Shown here: positions 1-6,202 of the stretch, in pieces
How the letters are laid out: each line of letters begins with the position of its first letter
Position numbering within the stretch: position 1 is the stretch's first letter
Assembly: GCA_902783085.1 (NCBI GenBank)
Contig: CACZPT010000073.1
Span: forward strand, 1 to 21,423
Direction: 5' to 3'
DNA from: an uncultured Methanobrevibacter sp.
GTDB lineage: Archaea; Methanobacteriota; Methanobacteria; Methanobacteriales; Methanobacteriaceae
DNA: 21,423 nt
The notes under the pieces: model-generated
Told to the model about the DNA's origin: nothing
The model's database searches: none
The model's input: only the letters and a program-made list of their open reading frames with translations
Position numbers and translations under genes: made by a program

Positions 1-70
1 ATTTGAGTAAAAAAATATAGGAAAATAAGAAAAATGATATCAAACTGAAGGTAATTTACAACTCAAAAAT

Positions 71-721
71 CTAGCACCCTATATAATCAAATAAATATTT
101 TGATAATTTGATATTTGATGTTCCACCACCACAAGCTTCTACATCACCTTTTTTTATTGCTTTTAAAACACTATCTATGTCCATTTCACAGTTAATTTTA
201 GTATAACAATCTCCAACGAATTTATAGTAATGTGCATCACTTGCTCCAAGGGTAGGGTAATTATTTTTAATTGCTAATTTTTTTGCTTTTCTATTACAAT
301 AACCTATTATGTAACGTGCATTTTTTGTTTCTATTCCATCTATTTTTAAATCATCAGGATTAACTTCACATAAAAGACCATGTCTGTAAAAACAATAAGG
401 ATGGGGTATTATTGCAAGACCACCTTGGGAATGAATAAAATCTATTGTTTCTTGAGCAGTAAGATCTCTTTTAATGCTTTCTTCACAACCTACACCTAAA
501 ATATGGCCTTCTTTAGAGGATATTTCAATTGATGGTATAACTAATAAATCTTCATCATTTTTAGTTAGTCTTCTAGCTTCTTTTGAACCTTCAACAGTAT
601 TATGGTCACTTAATGCAATAATTTTTATATTTTCACTTTTTGCTTTTTTAATTATATTTTCTAGACTTGATTTTGAATCAGGGGAATATTTAGAGTGAAT
701 ATGTAAATCTGCCTTATTCAT
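71..721 (-). CDS. PHP-domain metal-dependent phosphoesterase-like protein
   Basis: A 216-aa protein made almost entirely of one PHP domain, a TIM-barrel-like metal-dependent hydrolase fold seen in histidinol phosphatases, DNA polymerase PHP domains and small phosphoesterases. The expected metal ligands are visible: HIH at residues 7-9, SDHN at 38-41, E66, H73, H107 in the PHP sequence, and DAH at 162-164, so the site looks complete and active. The substrate cannot be read from sequence. Related proteins are often annotated as phosphotransferase or nucleoside bisphosphate phosphatase. The ATG overlaps the end of the DUF1786 gene by 8 nt, which implies one mRNA and coupled translation. Downstream, positions 1-70 give a T-rich minus-strand run with no hairpin, possibly enough for archaeal termination. 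The family call is secure; the specific role is unknown. Confidence 0.88.
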   Translation of the reverse strand: MNKADLHIHSKYSPDSKSSLENIIKKAKSENIKIIALSDHNTVEGSKEARRLTKNDEDLLVIPSIEISSKEGHILGVGCEESIKRDLTAQETIDFIHSQGGLAIIPHPYCFYRHGLLCEVNPDDLKIDGIETKNARYIIGYCNRKAKKLAIKNNYPTLGASDAHYYKFVGDCYTKINCEMDIDSVLKAIKKGDVEACGGGTSNIKLSKYLFDYIGC

Positions 722-1751
722 TTAATACCTCAAATGTTTTAATTAAACCAACTGTTCCAGTCATCATAACATCCCCACCAGGGGAGGCATGATGCCAATC
801 AAGGTTAGTCTTTTCAATTAATTCTCGTTTAGGGCCAGAAACTATTACTTTTTCTATTTTACTTATAGGATTTAAAACATGGGCACCATGGCCATGATCT
901 TCAAATACTTCTTTGTTTGTAATTACTCCATCTGCTAGTCTTTTTATGTATAGTTCTAAACTTTCTGGAGTAAGTGATGATGTGTGATGTTCAAATATTG
1001 CTTGAATTTTACCATCTTCTATTGATGCAGCAGTTGTGTGTCCGTTTCCAATATCAATTGCAACAAAACTGTTCAATTTTAAACTTTCATCATCATAACA
1101 CATTCCTGCTATTGATGCAAATTTAGTATCCATTAAAAGAGGTTTTTTATTTATTCCTTCTTTTTCAAGTGTTCTTTCAACAGCTTTCATTCTTGTGTAG
1201 TAATCTGGAACATTTCCTTTAAATGAAAACTCTTCAGGTTTAATTGGTTCTTTTAATTTTTGTCTGATTTTTTCAAATCTAAAATCCCTATCTCCCATAT
1301 TTTCATTATAACCATGATCCTGAACAGCAATTGCGATTTCATCAAAATCAAACTCTAAATCATATCCAAGTAAAAATTCAGCCAATTTCGTAATATTGAT
1401 GTCTCTTAAAGTTATTTTACTAAAATCTTTATATATTTTATTTTCATCAGCTATTTCAATACCTAATGCTTCAACTTGTGATATTTTATCTCTTATAGTT
1501 TTCGCCGGTATTTCTTCCATAACTACTGTATAACCTTTATTCATGTGTTCTAATAGACTATTTTTAATTTTTCCTCCACCCATTATCTCTCCATTAAAAT
1601 AAAGGTCATTTTCTGTTTCTTTAATTTGTTGTGATATAAATAAGTGCGGTGAAGGAAGTACTAGTTTTATTGAATTTTCAAGTTCCTTTTTACTGTCATA
1701 AATCATTATGTCTTGGGTTCCGGTTCCTACATCAATAGCTAATATTTTCAT
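714..1751 (-). CDS. DUF1786 family protein with ASKHA/actin-like ATPase fold
   Basis: A 345-aa protein I recognise as DUF1786, found mainly in methanogens and other archaea and of unknown function. Database entries sometimes link it to pyruvate formate-lyase activation, without proof known to me. Two glycine-rich phosphate-type motifs suggest an ASKHA (actin/Hsp70/sugar kinase) nucleotide-binding fold: DVGTGTQD near residue 7, and AIDIGNGHTTAAS near residue 230. A C-terminal VSGP turn follows, then a glycine-rich PGGDVMMTGTVG segment. It is the first gene of a two-gene leftward unit with the PHP gene. No Shine-Dalgarno precedes the ATG. A TATA-like element at about 1781-1789 is roughly 34 nt away, so the mRNA may be nearly leaderless. 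The TGTACA pair upstream abuts this TATA box, so tryptophan-dependent control is possible. Confidence 0.8.
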   Translation of the reverse strand: MKILAIDVGTGTQDIMIYDSKKELENSIKLVLPSPHLFISQQIKETENDLYFNGEIMGGGKIKNSLLEHMNKGYTVVMEEIPAKTIRDKISQVEALGIEIADENKIYKDFSKITLRDINITKLAEFLLGYDLEFDFDEIAIAVQDHGYNENMGDRDFRFEKIRQKLKEPIKPEEFSFKGNVPDYYTRMKAVERTLEKEGINKKPLLMDTKFASIAGMCYDDESLKLNSFVAIDIGNGHTTAASIEDGKIQAIFEHHTSSLTPESLELYIKRLADGVITNKEVFEDHGHGAHVLNPISKIEKVIVSGPKRELIEKTNLDWHHASPGGDVMMTGTVGLIKTFEVLNE

Positions 1752-1780
1752 ATTTTCATTTTAGTTTTCATTAATTAAAT

Positions 1781-1789
1781 AATTATAAC
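1781..1789 (-). promoter_or_regulatory. TATA-like element for the DUF1786-PHP operon
   Basis: Read on the minus strand this is AGTTATAATTATTTAA-like sequence, centred about 34 nt before the DUF1786 ATG and in the right place for an archaeal promoter with a very short leader. It touches the left TGTACA box. The sequence is A+T-rich throughout, so the exact position is uncertain. Confidence 0.45.
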
Positions 1790-1805
1790 TGTACATTTTT
1801 GTACA
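1790..1805. promoter_or_regulatory. Paired TRP boxes (TGTACA-TTTT-TGTACA), probable TrpY operator
   Basis: Two exact TGTACA hexamers, each a palindrome, lie at 1790-1795 and 1800-1805, separated by TTTT. In Methanothermobacter thermautotrophicus the repressor TrpY binds TGTACA boxes to control the trp operon and trpB2. Here the pair sits just upstream of trpB2, between the TATA boxes of trpB2 and the divergent DUF1786 gene. I infer conserved TrpY control. No trpY gene is in the window. Confidence 0.78.
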
Positions 1806-1812
1806 ACAAAGC

Positions 1813-1820
1813 TTTAAATA
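1813..1820 (+). promoter_or_regulatory. trpB2 TATA box
   Basis: TTTAAATA is centred about 28 nt before the trpB2 ATG at 1845 and begins 7 nt after the second TGTACA box. With archaeal start sites usually about 25 nt from the TATA centre, transcription would begin at or a few bases before the ATG. No good Shine-Dalgarno is present, so a leaderless or very short-leader mRNA is likely. Confidence 0.6.
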
Positions 1821-1844
1821 ATACATTCTAGAGATATTATTATC

Positions 1845-3146
1845 ATGAATTACAAAATTACTTTATCATCTGACGAGGTACCAAAAAATTGGTACAACAT
1901 CCTTGCTGATTTGCCTTGTGAGCTACCCGCTCCAAAAAACAGTGAAGGAAAAAATCAAATAGCCGATTTAGAAAAAGCATTTACTAAAGAGGCTTTAAAA
2001 CAAGAATTTGCTCAAGATAGGTATATTAAAATTCCTAATGAAGTAAGAGAATTATATATGAAAATTGGAAGACCTTCTCCATTATTTAGAGCTACTAGAT
2101 TAGAAGAAGCTCTCAATACTCCTGCTAAAATTTATTATAAAAGAGAAGATACTTCTCCTACTGGATCACATAAGTTAAATTCAGCTATTCCTCAAGCATA
2201 TTTTGCTAAAAAAGAGGGAGTGGAAAGACTTACTACAGAAACTGGTGCTGGTCAATGGGGTACTGCTTTATCTCTTGCATCTAATATGGTTGGTCTTGAT
2301 TGTACTGTTTATATGGTTAAAGTCTCTTTCAATCAAAAACCTGATAGAAAAAATATTATGAATATTTATGATGGAAATGTTTTTGCATCCCCTAGTGAAA
2401 ATACTGAAATTGGACGTAAAATTTTAGCTGATAATCCGGACCATCCAGGTTCATTAGGTGTTGCTATTTCTGAAGCTATGGAAGAAGCATTGCTTAATGA
2501 TGATGTTAAATATAGTTTAGGCAGTGTTTTGAACCATGTAATGTTACATCAAACTATTATCGGTCAGGAACTTAAAGTTCAACTTGAAAAAGCTGAAAAA
2601 GAACCGGATGTAATGATTGCTTGTGCTGGTGGAGGTAGTAATCTTGCTGGATGTTTATTCCCATTCATTAAAGATAAAATTGATGGAAATTCTGATACAG
2701 AATTTATTGCTGTTGAACCTAGTGCTTGTCCTACTTTAACTGAAGGTTCTTATGATTATGACTTTGGTGATATTAATGGATTTACTCCAATGCTTAAAAT
2801 GTTTACCTTAGGTCATGACTTTGTTGCTCCATCAGTTCATGCTGGAGGATTAAGATATCATGGTATGAGTCCTATTGTTTCACTTTTAACTAAAGAAGGA
2901 TACATTACTCCTACATCTGCTCATCAAAAAGATGTATTTGATGCAGGAATTATGTTTGCTCGTAATGAAGGTATTGTTCCTGCACCTGAAACTACTCATG
3001 CTATTAAAGTTGCTATTGATGAAGCATTAAAATGTAAAGAGACTGGTGAGGAAAAAACTATTGTATTTAATTTTTCAGGTCATGGAATGCTTGACTTAAA
3101 AGGTTATGCTTCATACTTTGAAGGTACATTGCAAAATGCTAAATAA
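1845..3146 (+). CDS. trpB2: Tryptophan synthase beta chain, TrpB2 type
   Basis: PLP enzyme of fold type II that joins indole and serine to make tryptophan. The sequence shows the PLP lysine in GSHKLN (K110), the TGAGQWGTAL segment (about 131-140) and the phosphate-binding GGGSN loop (about 262-266). The length of 433 aa, the long N-terminal extension and the overall sequence fit the TrpB2 group, which is longer than classical TrpB1. In many archaea it acts without a dedicated alpha subunit, as an indole-salvage or serine-deaminase-like enzyme. No trpA or other trp gene is adjacent, as expected for a stand-alone trpB2. The TGTACA pair upstream points to repression by TrpY when tryptophan is plentiful. 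A strong terminator follows the stop codon. The call is secure. Confidence 0.96.
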   Translation: MNYKITLSSDEVPKNWYNILADLPCELPAPKNSEGKNQIADLEKAFTKEALKQEFAQDRYIKIPNEVRELYMKIGRPSPLFRATRLEEALNTPAKIYYKREDTSPTGSHKLNSAIPQAYFAKKEGVERLTTETGAGQWGTALSLASNMVGLDCTVYMVKVSFNQKPDRKNIMNIYDGNVFASPSENTEIGRKILADNPDHPGSLGVAISEAMEEALLNDDVKYSLGSVLNHVMLHQTIIGQELKVQLEKAEKEPDVMIACAGGGSNLAGCLFPFIKDKIDGNSDTEFIAVEPSACPTLTEGSYDYDFGDINGFTPMLKMFTLGHDFVAPSVHAGGLRYHGMSPIVSLLTKEGYITPTSAHQKDVFDAGIMFARNEGIVPAPETTHAIKVAIDEALKCKETGEEKTIVFNFSGHGMLDLKGYASYFEGTLQNAK

Positions 3147-3186
3147 GAGTGTTTTTCACTCTTTTATTTTTTTATTTTTTTTTTTT
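3145..3186 (+). terminator. trpB2 terminator hairpin with T-tract
   Basis: A perfect 7-bp stem, AAGAGTG (3145-3151) / CACTCTT (3157-3163), with a TTTTT loop overlaps the end of the stop codon. It is followed by long T runs to 3186. This isolates trpB2 transcription from the repeat region and parA downstream. Confidence 0.85.
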
Positions 3187-3557
3187 ACTTATAACTTATA
3201 AGTTATTATAAAATATTTTATTAAAACTTATAACTTATAACTTATTTTTTTTTACTAATAACTTATTTGTGAAAACAAATAATTTATAAGGTTGAAGTTA
3301 TAAAATATAACTTAAATGTTAAAAGTTATCTCTAATAAGTTAAATGTTACAACTTAAATCTTTTAACTTAAAATCTAAAAATTATAAAAAATAAGTTATT
3401 TCTTTTAACTTATTCATTAAATGTTATAAAAGATAACTTAAATGTTTTAACTTATTAATTAGAAGTTATTTCTTTTAATTAATAACTTTTAAATTAAATC
3501 TTATAAATTATCACAAATAAGTTCTTTTAACTTATTTCATTTAACTTACAAATTAAA
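3187..3557. repeat. AACTTA/TAAGTT repeat array upstream of parA, candidate centromere (parS-like) and operator
   Basis: This noncoding, extremely A+T-rich stretch holds 13 exact AACTTA and 4 exact TAAGTT hexamers by my count. Under a rough 40/40/10/10 base composition fewer than one would be expected. Copies form larger elements: a 16-bp perfect palindrome ATAACTTATAAGTTAT (3191-3206); three tandem AACTTAT heptamers (3225-3245); and inverted pairs with arms 3295-3302/3306-3313, 3390-3398/3406-3414 and 3515-3523/3529-3537. Two exact 16-nt direct repeats are present: AAGTTATTTCTTTTAA at 3393 and 3463, and AAATTAAATCTTATAA at 3491 and 3550. TTAAATGTT occurs four times (3312, 3340, 3417, 3438). 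Its place directly before parA, running up to the ribosome binding site, matches the centromere-operator layout of compact par loci. The binding role is inferred. Confidence 0.75.
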
Positions 3558-3566
3558 TCTTATAAT

Positions 3567-3572
3567 AGGAGA
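3567..3572 (+). promoter_or_regulatory. parA ribosome binding site
   Basis: AGGAGA lies 7 nt before the ATG at 3580 and fixes this start. The last repeat hexamer ends at 3548, so the repeats reach into the probable leader or promoter. Confidence 0.75.
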
Positions 3573-3579
3573 ATAATCA

Positions 3580-4356
3580 ATGAATGAAGTAATTGCCGTT
3601 ATGAATCAAAAAGGGGGATGTGGAAAGACTACCACTGTTGTAAATACTGCAACTTCCCTAGCTGTAATGGGAAAGTCTGTATTAGTCGTTGATATGGATC
3701 CTCAGGCTAATGCTACAACAAGTTTTGGGATTGATAAAAACGAGCTAGAATATACAATTTATGATGCTATAGTAGGGAATATTAATGTAAAAAAAGCAAC
3801 TATTCCTACTTTTATTAAAAATTTATTTATTATTCCAAGTAACATGTCATTAAGTGGTGCTGGTGTTGAATTAAGTAATAAAGAAAATTATCATATTATA
3901 TTAAAAGAAACTCTCAAAGATGTTGTCCCACTATTCGATTATATATTTATTGATTTACCTCCGTCTTTAGGGGTTTTAACCGTTAATGCTCTTATCGCTT
4001 CCGATAGTGTTTTAATACCTATTCAAGCTGAATATTATGCTCTTGAGGGGGTTGCTGATTTAATAAATACTATTAAACTTGTTGAAAAAAGACTTAGAAG
4101 TCCTACTCCTATTAAAGGTATTTTATTAACTTTATATGATAGAAGAACTAGGCTTAGTCGTGATGTTCACAAAGAACTTAAAAGTTATTTCAGTGATACT
4201 AATTTGTTGTTTAAAACAATTATTCCTAGAAATATTCGATTAGCCGAAGCTCCAAGTTTTGGAAAACCATGTTTAATTTATGATTCAGGTAGTACTGGTA
4301 CTAAAGCTTATCTTAATTTAGCAGAAGAAATTTTAAAAAGAGATGAAGGTGATTAG
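3580..4356 (+). CDS. parA: ParA/Soj-type partition ATPase
   Basis: A 258-aa deviant Walker ATPase of the ParA/Soj branch. These proteins dimerise with ATP, bind DNA nonspecifically, and are released when a partner protein stimulates hydrolysis, so moving or positioning DNA. Visible motifs are the deviant Walker A KGGCGKTT (11-18) with both lysines (K11, K16), the A' motif VDMDPQANAT (37-46, D40), Walker B FIDLPP (123-128, D125), and the C-terminal IPRNIRLAEAPSFGKP stretch typical of Soj. There is no N-terminal DNA-binding extension, so it is the short chromosomal/type Ib form. It shares an operon with the next gene (stop codon directly followed by ATG) and is preceded by the repeat array. MinD is less likely, because I see no C-terminal membrane-targeting helix. 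Confidence 0.93.
   Translation: MNEVIAVMNQKGGCGKTTTVVNTATSLAVMGKSVLVVDMDPQANATTSFGIDKNELEYTIYDAIVGNINVKKATIPTFIKNLFIIPSNMSLSGAGVELSNKENYHIILKETLKDVVPLFDYIFIDLPPSLGVLTVNALIASDSVLIPIQAEYYALEGVADLINTIKLVEKRLRSPTPIKGILLTLYDRRTRLSRDVHKELKSYFSDTNLLFKTIIPRNIRLAEAPSFGKPCLIYDSGSTGTKAYLNLAEEILKRDEGD
4346..4352 (+). promoter_or_regulatory. Ribosome binding site of the ParB-like adaptor inside the end of parA
   Basis: AAGGTGA ends 4 nt before the ATG at 4357. That ATG directly follows the parA TAG stop. This supports translational coupling and a fixed ratio of the two proteins. Confidence 0.8.
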
Positions 4357-4887
4357 ATGGCTCGTGGTCTTGGTAAAGGATTAGATTCATTAATTCCAGA
4401 TTTTTATGATGAAGATTTTGATAGTAACGAAGCTCAGTCTTTAGAAGATTTATTGAAAAGTGAAGAAGATGAAGTTACTCAAGAATCTAGTGAAGATATT
4501 GTTGATGATATTGAAGATAAAGTAGAGGAAGTTGAATCTATTGATGAAGATATCAAACATCAGGTAGAAGATGTAGAGTCAGGTGTTGAAGATGTTGAAG
4601 TTAGCGAAGATGATAATGAAAGTGAAATATCCAAAGAAATATCTATTTCTAAAGATAGCCAAGAGGATGTACTTGATGTCAAAATCCAAGAAAACGTAGC
4701 TGAAGTTCTTGAAATCGTTAATAAAAATCCAAGGATAACTCTTTGGTCATCTCGATCTGCGGCGGTATTAAGGTATTTAAGAAAAACAGAACCAGAATTC
4801 AGTATTAGTAAAGAAGCATCCAGATTAATTGAAGATGCTGTTGCTCGCGAATATCCTGAAATTTGGACATTATTTGAAGATTTATAA
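4357..4887 (+). CDS. Acidic ParA-partner protein with ParB-type N-terminal peptide
   Basis: A 176-aa protein in three parts. Residues 1-14 (MARGLGKGLDSLIP) match the conserved N-terminal tail of bacterial ParB/Spo0J, the peptide that contacts ParA and stimulates its ATPase. Residues 15 to about 108 are a low-complexity linker rich in Asp, Glu and Ser, probably disordered. Residues about 113-176 form a compact conserved-looking domain containing a possible beta strand (RITLWSS) followed by two helices. That pattern is compatible with a ribbon-helix-helix DNA-binding fold, but I cannot prove it. The ParB CTP-binding and helix-turn-helix domains are absent, and the length is well below that of ParB. 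It directly follows parA, so I infer it is the DNA-binding adaptor that reads the upstream repeats, much as SegB works with SegA in Sulfolobus. I do not recognise a named family for the C-terminal domain. Confidence 0.8.
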   Translation: MARGLGKGLDSLIPDFYDEDFDSNEAQSLEDLLKSEEDEVTQESSEDIVDDIEDKVEEVESIDEDIKHQVEDVESGVEDVEVSEDDNESEISKEISISKDSQEDVLDVKIQENVAEVLEIVNKNPRITLWSSRSAAVLRYLRKTEPEFSISKEASRLIEDAVAREYPEIWTLFEDL

Positions 4888-4893
4888 ATCTTC
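4876..4893. repeat. Perfect 18-bp palindrome at a convergent gene junction
   Basis: GAAGATTTATAAATCTTC is fully self-complementary. It covers the last codons and stop of the ParB-like gene and ends 3 nt before the radical SAM stop codon. It has no unpaired loop and no long T-tract, so it may be an intrinsic terminator aid, a protein site, or chance in A+T-rich DNA. Confidence 0.5.
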
Positions 4894-4895
4894 AT

Positions 4896-6014
4896 TTAAT
4901 TAAAATTATCTAATTGGCTTTGAAAAGCCCCAGCTATTTTGATATATTTTTCAGCTCTATCGACCACTACACCTAATTTTTTCAACTCATTTTTATTCGT
5001 GAATGGAATATTTTTTCTAATAGAAATTATTTTTCGAGCTGATTTTACCCCTATTCCGGGTACTCTAATTAGTTCGACAAATGGTGCTGTGTTAATTTCT
5101 ACAGGAAATATATCCATATTTTTTGCAGCTAAAATTTTTGGATCTTCACTTAATGATAATTGATTATTTTCATCAAATATTATTTCATCGAGTTTAAAAT
5201 GATAATCATTAAGTAAACTATCCGCATTATATAATTTTGTAGTTCTATTGGTACTACAAGGTGTTTTACTTTCCAATTCTGTTTCTCTAATTGGGGTAAA
5301 TGCTGAGAAATATGCTCGCTTCAATTTTGTTTTATTGTAGATTTTTTCCATTCTCTGTAGAATTTCCATATCACTTTCTGAATTCGCACCGATAATAAGT
5401 TGAGTAGTATGTGTAAGATTTGGATATGTTGTACTTTTTCTATGTAAACTGTCAATCCAATGTAGGCGTTTTAGAATATCTTTATTATAATCTTTTGTAG
5501 AAGATAATTCTTCAAGTCCGGATGCTGTTGCAGACTCTATATTAATGCTAACTCTATTTGATAGTGCCATTGCTCTTTTAATAGAATCTTTTGAAGCACC
5601 AGGAACTATTTTTAAGTGAATATAATCATCATATCCATAGTCTTGTCTTAGGAGTCTAATAGTTTCTATTGTTTTTTCCATTGTTGTATCTTCGTCTTTA
5701 TCAATACCTGAGCTTAAAAATAATCCATTTACTAATCCTTGATTATAATACTTTAGAAAAGCTTTTGCTAGTTCATCTGGTGAAAGTTCTAATCTTTGAA
5801 AATTCCTTCGAGATTGGTTAATACAGTACTTACAATCATTTTTACATTTGTTTGTAAGTAATGTTTTAAATAGTGGAATTTTACATCCATTATGTCCTAT
5901 GGCATGATAAATTCCTGGTAAATTGACTTGTGAGCTTTTATTATGATTTACATAATCACATAAATCATATTGAGCTGAATCATTTAAAATTTTTATCTTT
6001 TCTAAAGTCGACAT
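4896..6014 (-). CDS. Radical SAM protein with C-terminal helix-hairpin-helix, putative DNA modification/repair
   Basis: A 372-aa protein. The radical SAM [4Fe-4S] motif CKNDCKYC (C57, C61, C64) lies unusually far from the N-terminus, followed by a TIM-barrel region. The last 60 or so residues contain VPGIGVKSARKIISIR, a helix-hairpin-helix signature that usually contacts DNA. This combination matches the family annotated as putative DNA modification/repair radical SAM protein, often found beside a uracil-DNA-glycosylase-like partner in bacteria. No such partner is present here. The reaction is unknown. The ATG has no Shine-Dalgarno, but a TATA-like GATATAAAG about 29 nt upstream suggests a leaderless transcript. 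It converges on the parA module, with 8 nt between stops. The family assignment is good. Confidence 0.88.
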   Translation of the reverse strand: MSTLEKIKILNDSAQYDLCDYVNHNKSSQVNLPGIYHAIGHNGCKIPLFKTLLTNKCKNDCKYCINQSRRNFQRLELSPDELAKAFLKYYNQGLVNGLFLSSGIDKDEDTTMEKTIETIRLLRQDYGYDDYIHLKIVPGASKDSIKRAMALSNRVSINIESATASGLEELSSTKDYNKDILKRLHWIDSLHRKSTTYPNLTHTTQLIIGANSESDMEILQRMEKIYNKTKLKRAYFSAFTPIRETELESKTPCSTNRTTKLYNADSLLNDYHFKLDEIIFDENNQLSLSEDPKILAAKNMDIFPVEINTAPFVELIRVPGIGVKSARKIISIRKNIPFTNKNELKKLGVVVDRAEKYIKIAGAFQSQLDNFN

Positions 6015-6038
6015 AATATATAAATTTAATTTTAATTA

Positions 6039-6047
6039 CTTTATATC
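6039..6047 (-). promoter_or_regulatory. TATA-like element of the radical SAM gene
   Basis: On the minus strand this reads GATATAAAG, centred about 29 nt before the ATG. No Shine-Dalgarno lies between, so a very short leader is expected. Confidence 0.45.
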
Positions 6048-6078
6048 TTGCTATTATTACTAATAATTTTTAATTTTT

Positions 6079-6092
6079 AACTTATAACTTAT
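6079..6092 (+). repeat. Two tandem AACTTAT heptamers, outlying copy of the parA-array motif
   Basis: AACTTATAACTTAT in the spacer between the radical SAM gene and purD repeats the exact heptamer found three times in tandem at 3225-3245. It may be an outlying binding site or chance in A+T-rich DNA. Confidence 0.45.
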
Positions 6093-6124
6093 AAAATAAA
6101 AAACATGTTTAAAATTTCAACATG
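6093..6124 (-). terminator. purD terminator
   Basis: On the minus strand, CATGTT and AACATG form a 6-bp stem (6104-6109 and 6119-6124) with a 9-nt loop. A run of mostly T follows (TTTTTTATTTTA, 6093-6103), about 80 nt after the purD stop. This ends purD transcription before the radical SAM promoter. Confidence 0.6.
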
Positions 6125-6202
6125 AAATTATAATTACTATCAAAATTATTAATCGTTATTTTAATTAAATATAGTTTTACAAAAAAAGAAAATAAAAGAA
6201 AT

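Noticed and set aside
3187..3557. CRISPR array
   Set aside because: The repeats are 6-16 nt, irregularly spaced and in both orientations, with no unique spacers of constant length and no cas genes.
3187..3557. Replication origin
   Set aside because: The stretch is A+T-rich and repetitive, but there is no orc1/cdc6 gene nearby and no G-rich ORB-type box. The neighbouring parA and adaptor genes make a partition site the better reading. An origin elsewhere close to it cannot be excluded.
3580..4887. Plasmid- or phage-derived integrated element carrying parA
   Set aside because: No integrase, attachment-site duplication, tRNA target or replication gene is seen, and the base composition matches the flanks.
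4560..4895. 111-aa Ser/Thr-rich open frame antisense to the ParB-like gene
   Set aside because: It is the mirror of the acidic GAT/GAA-rich linker, has no ribosome binding site and resembles no known protein.
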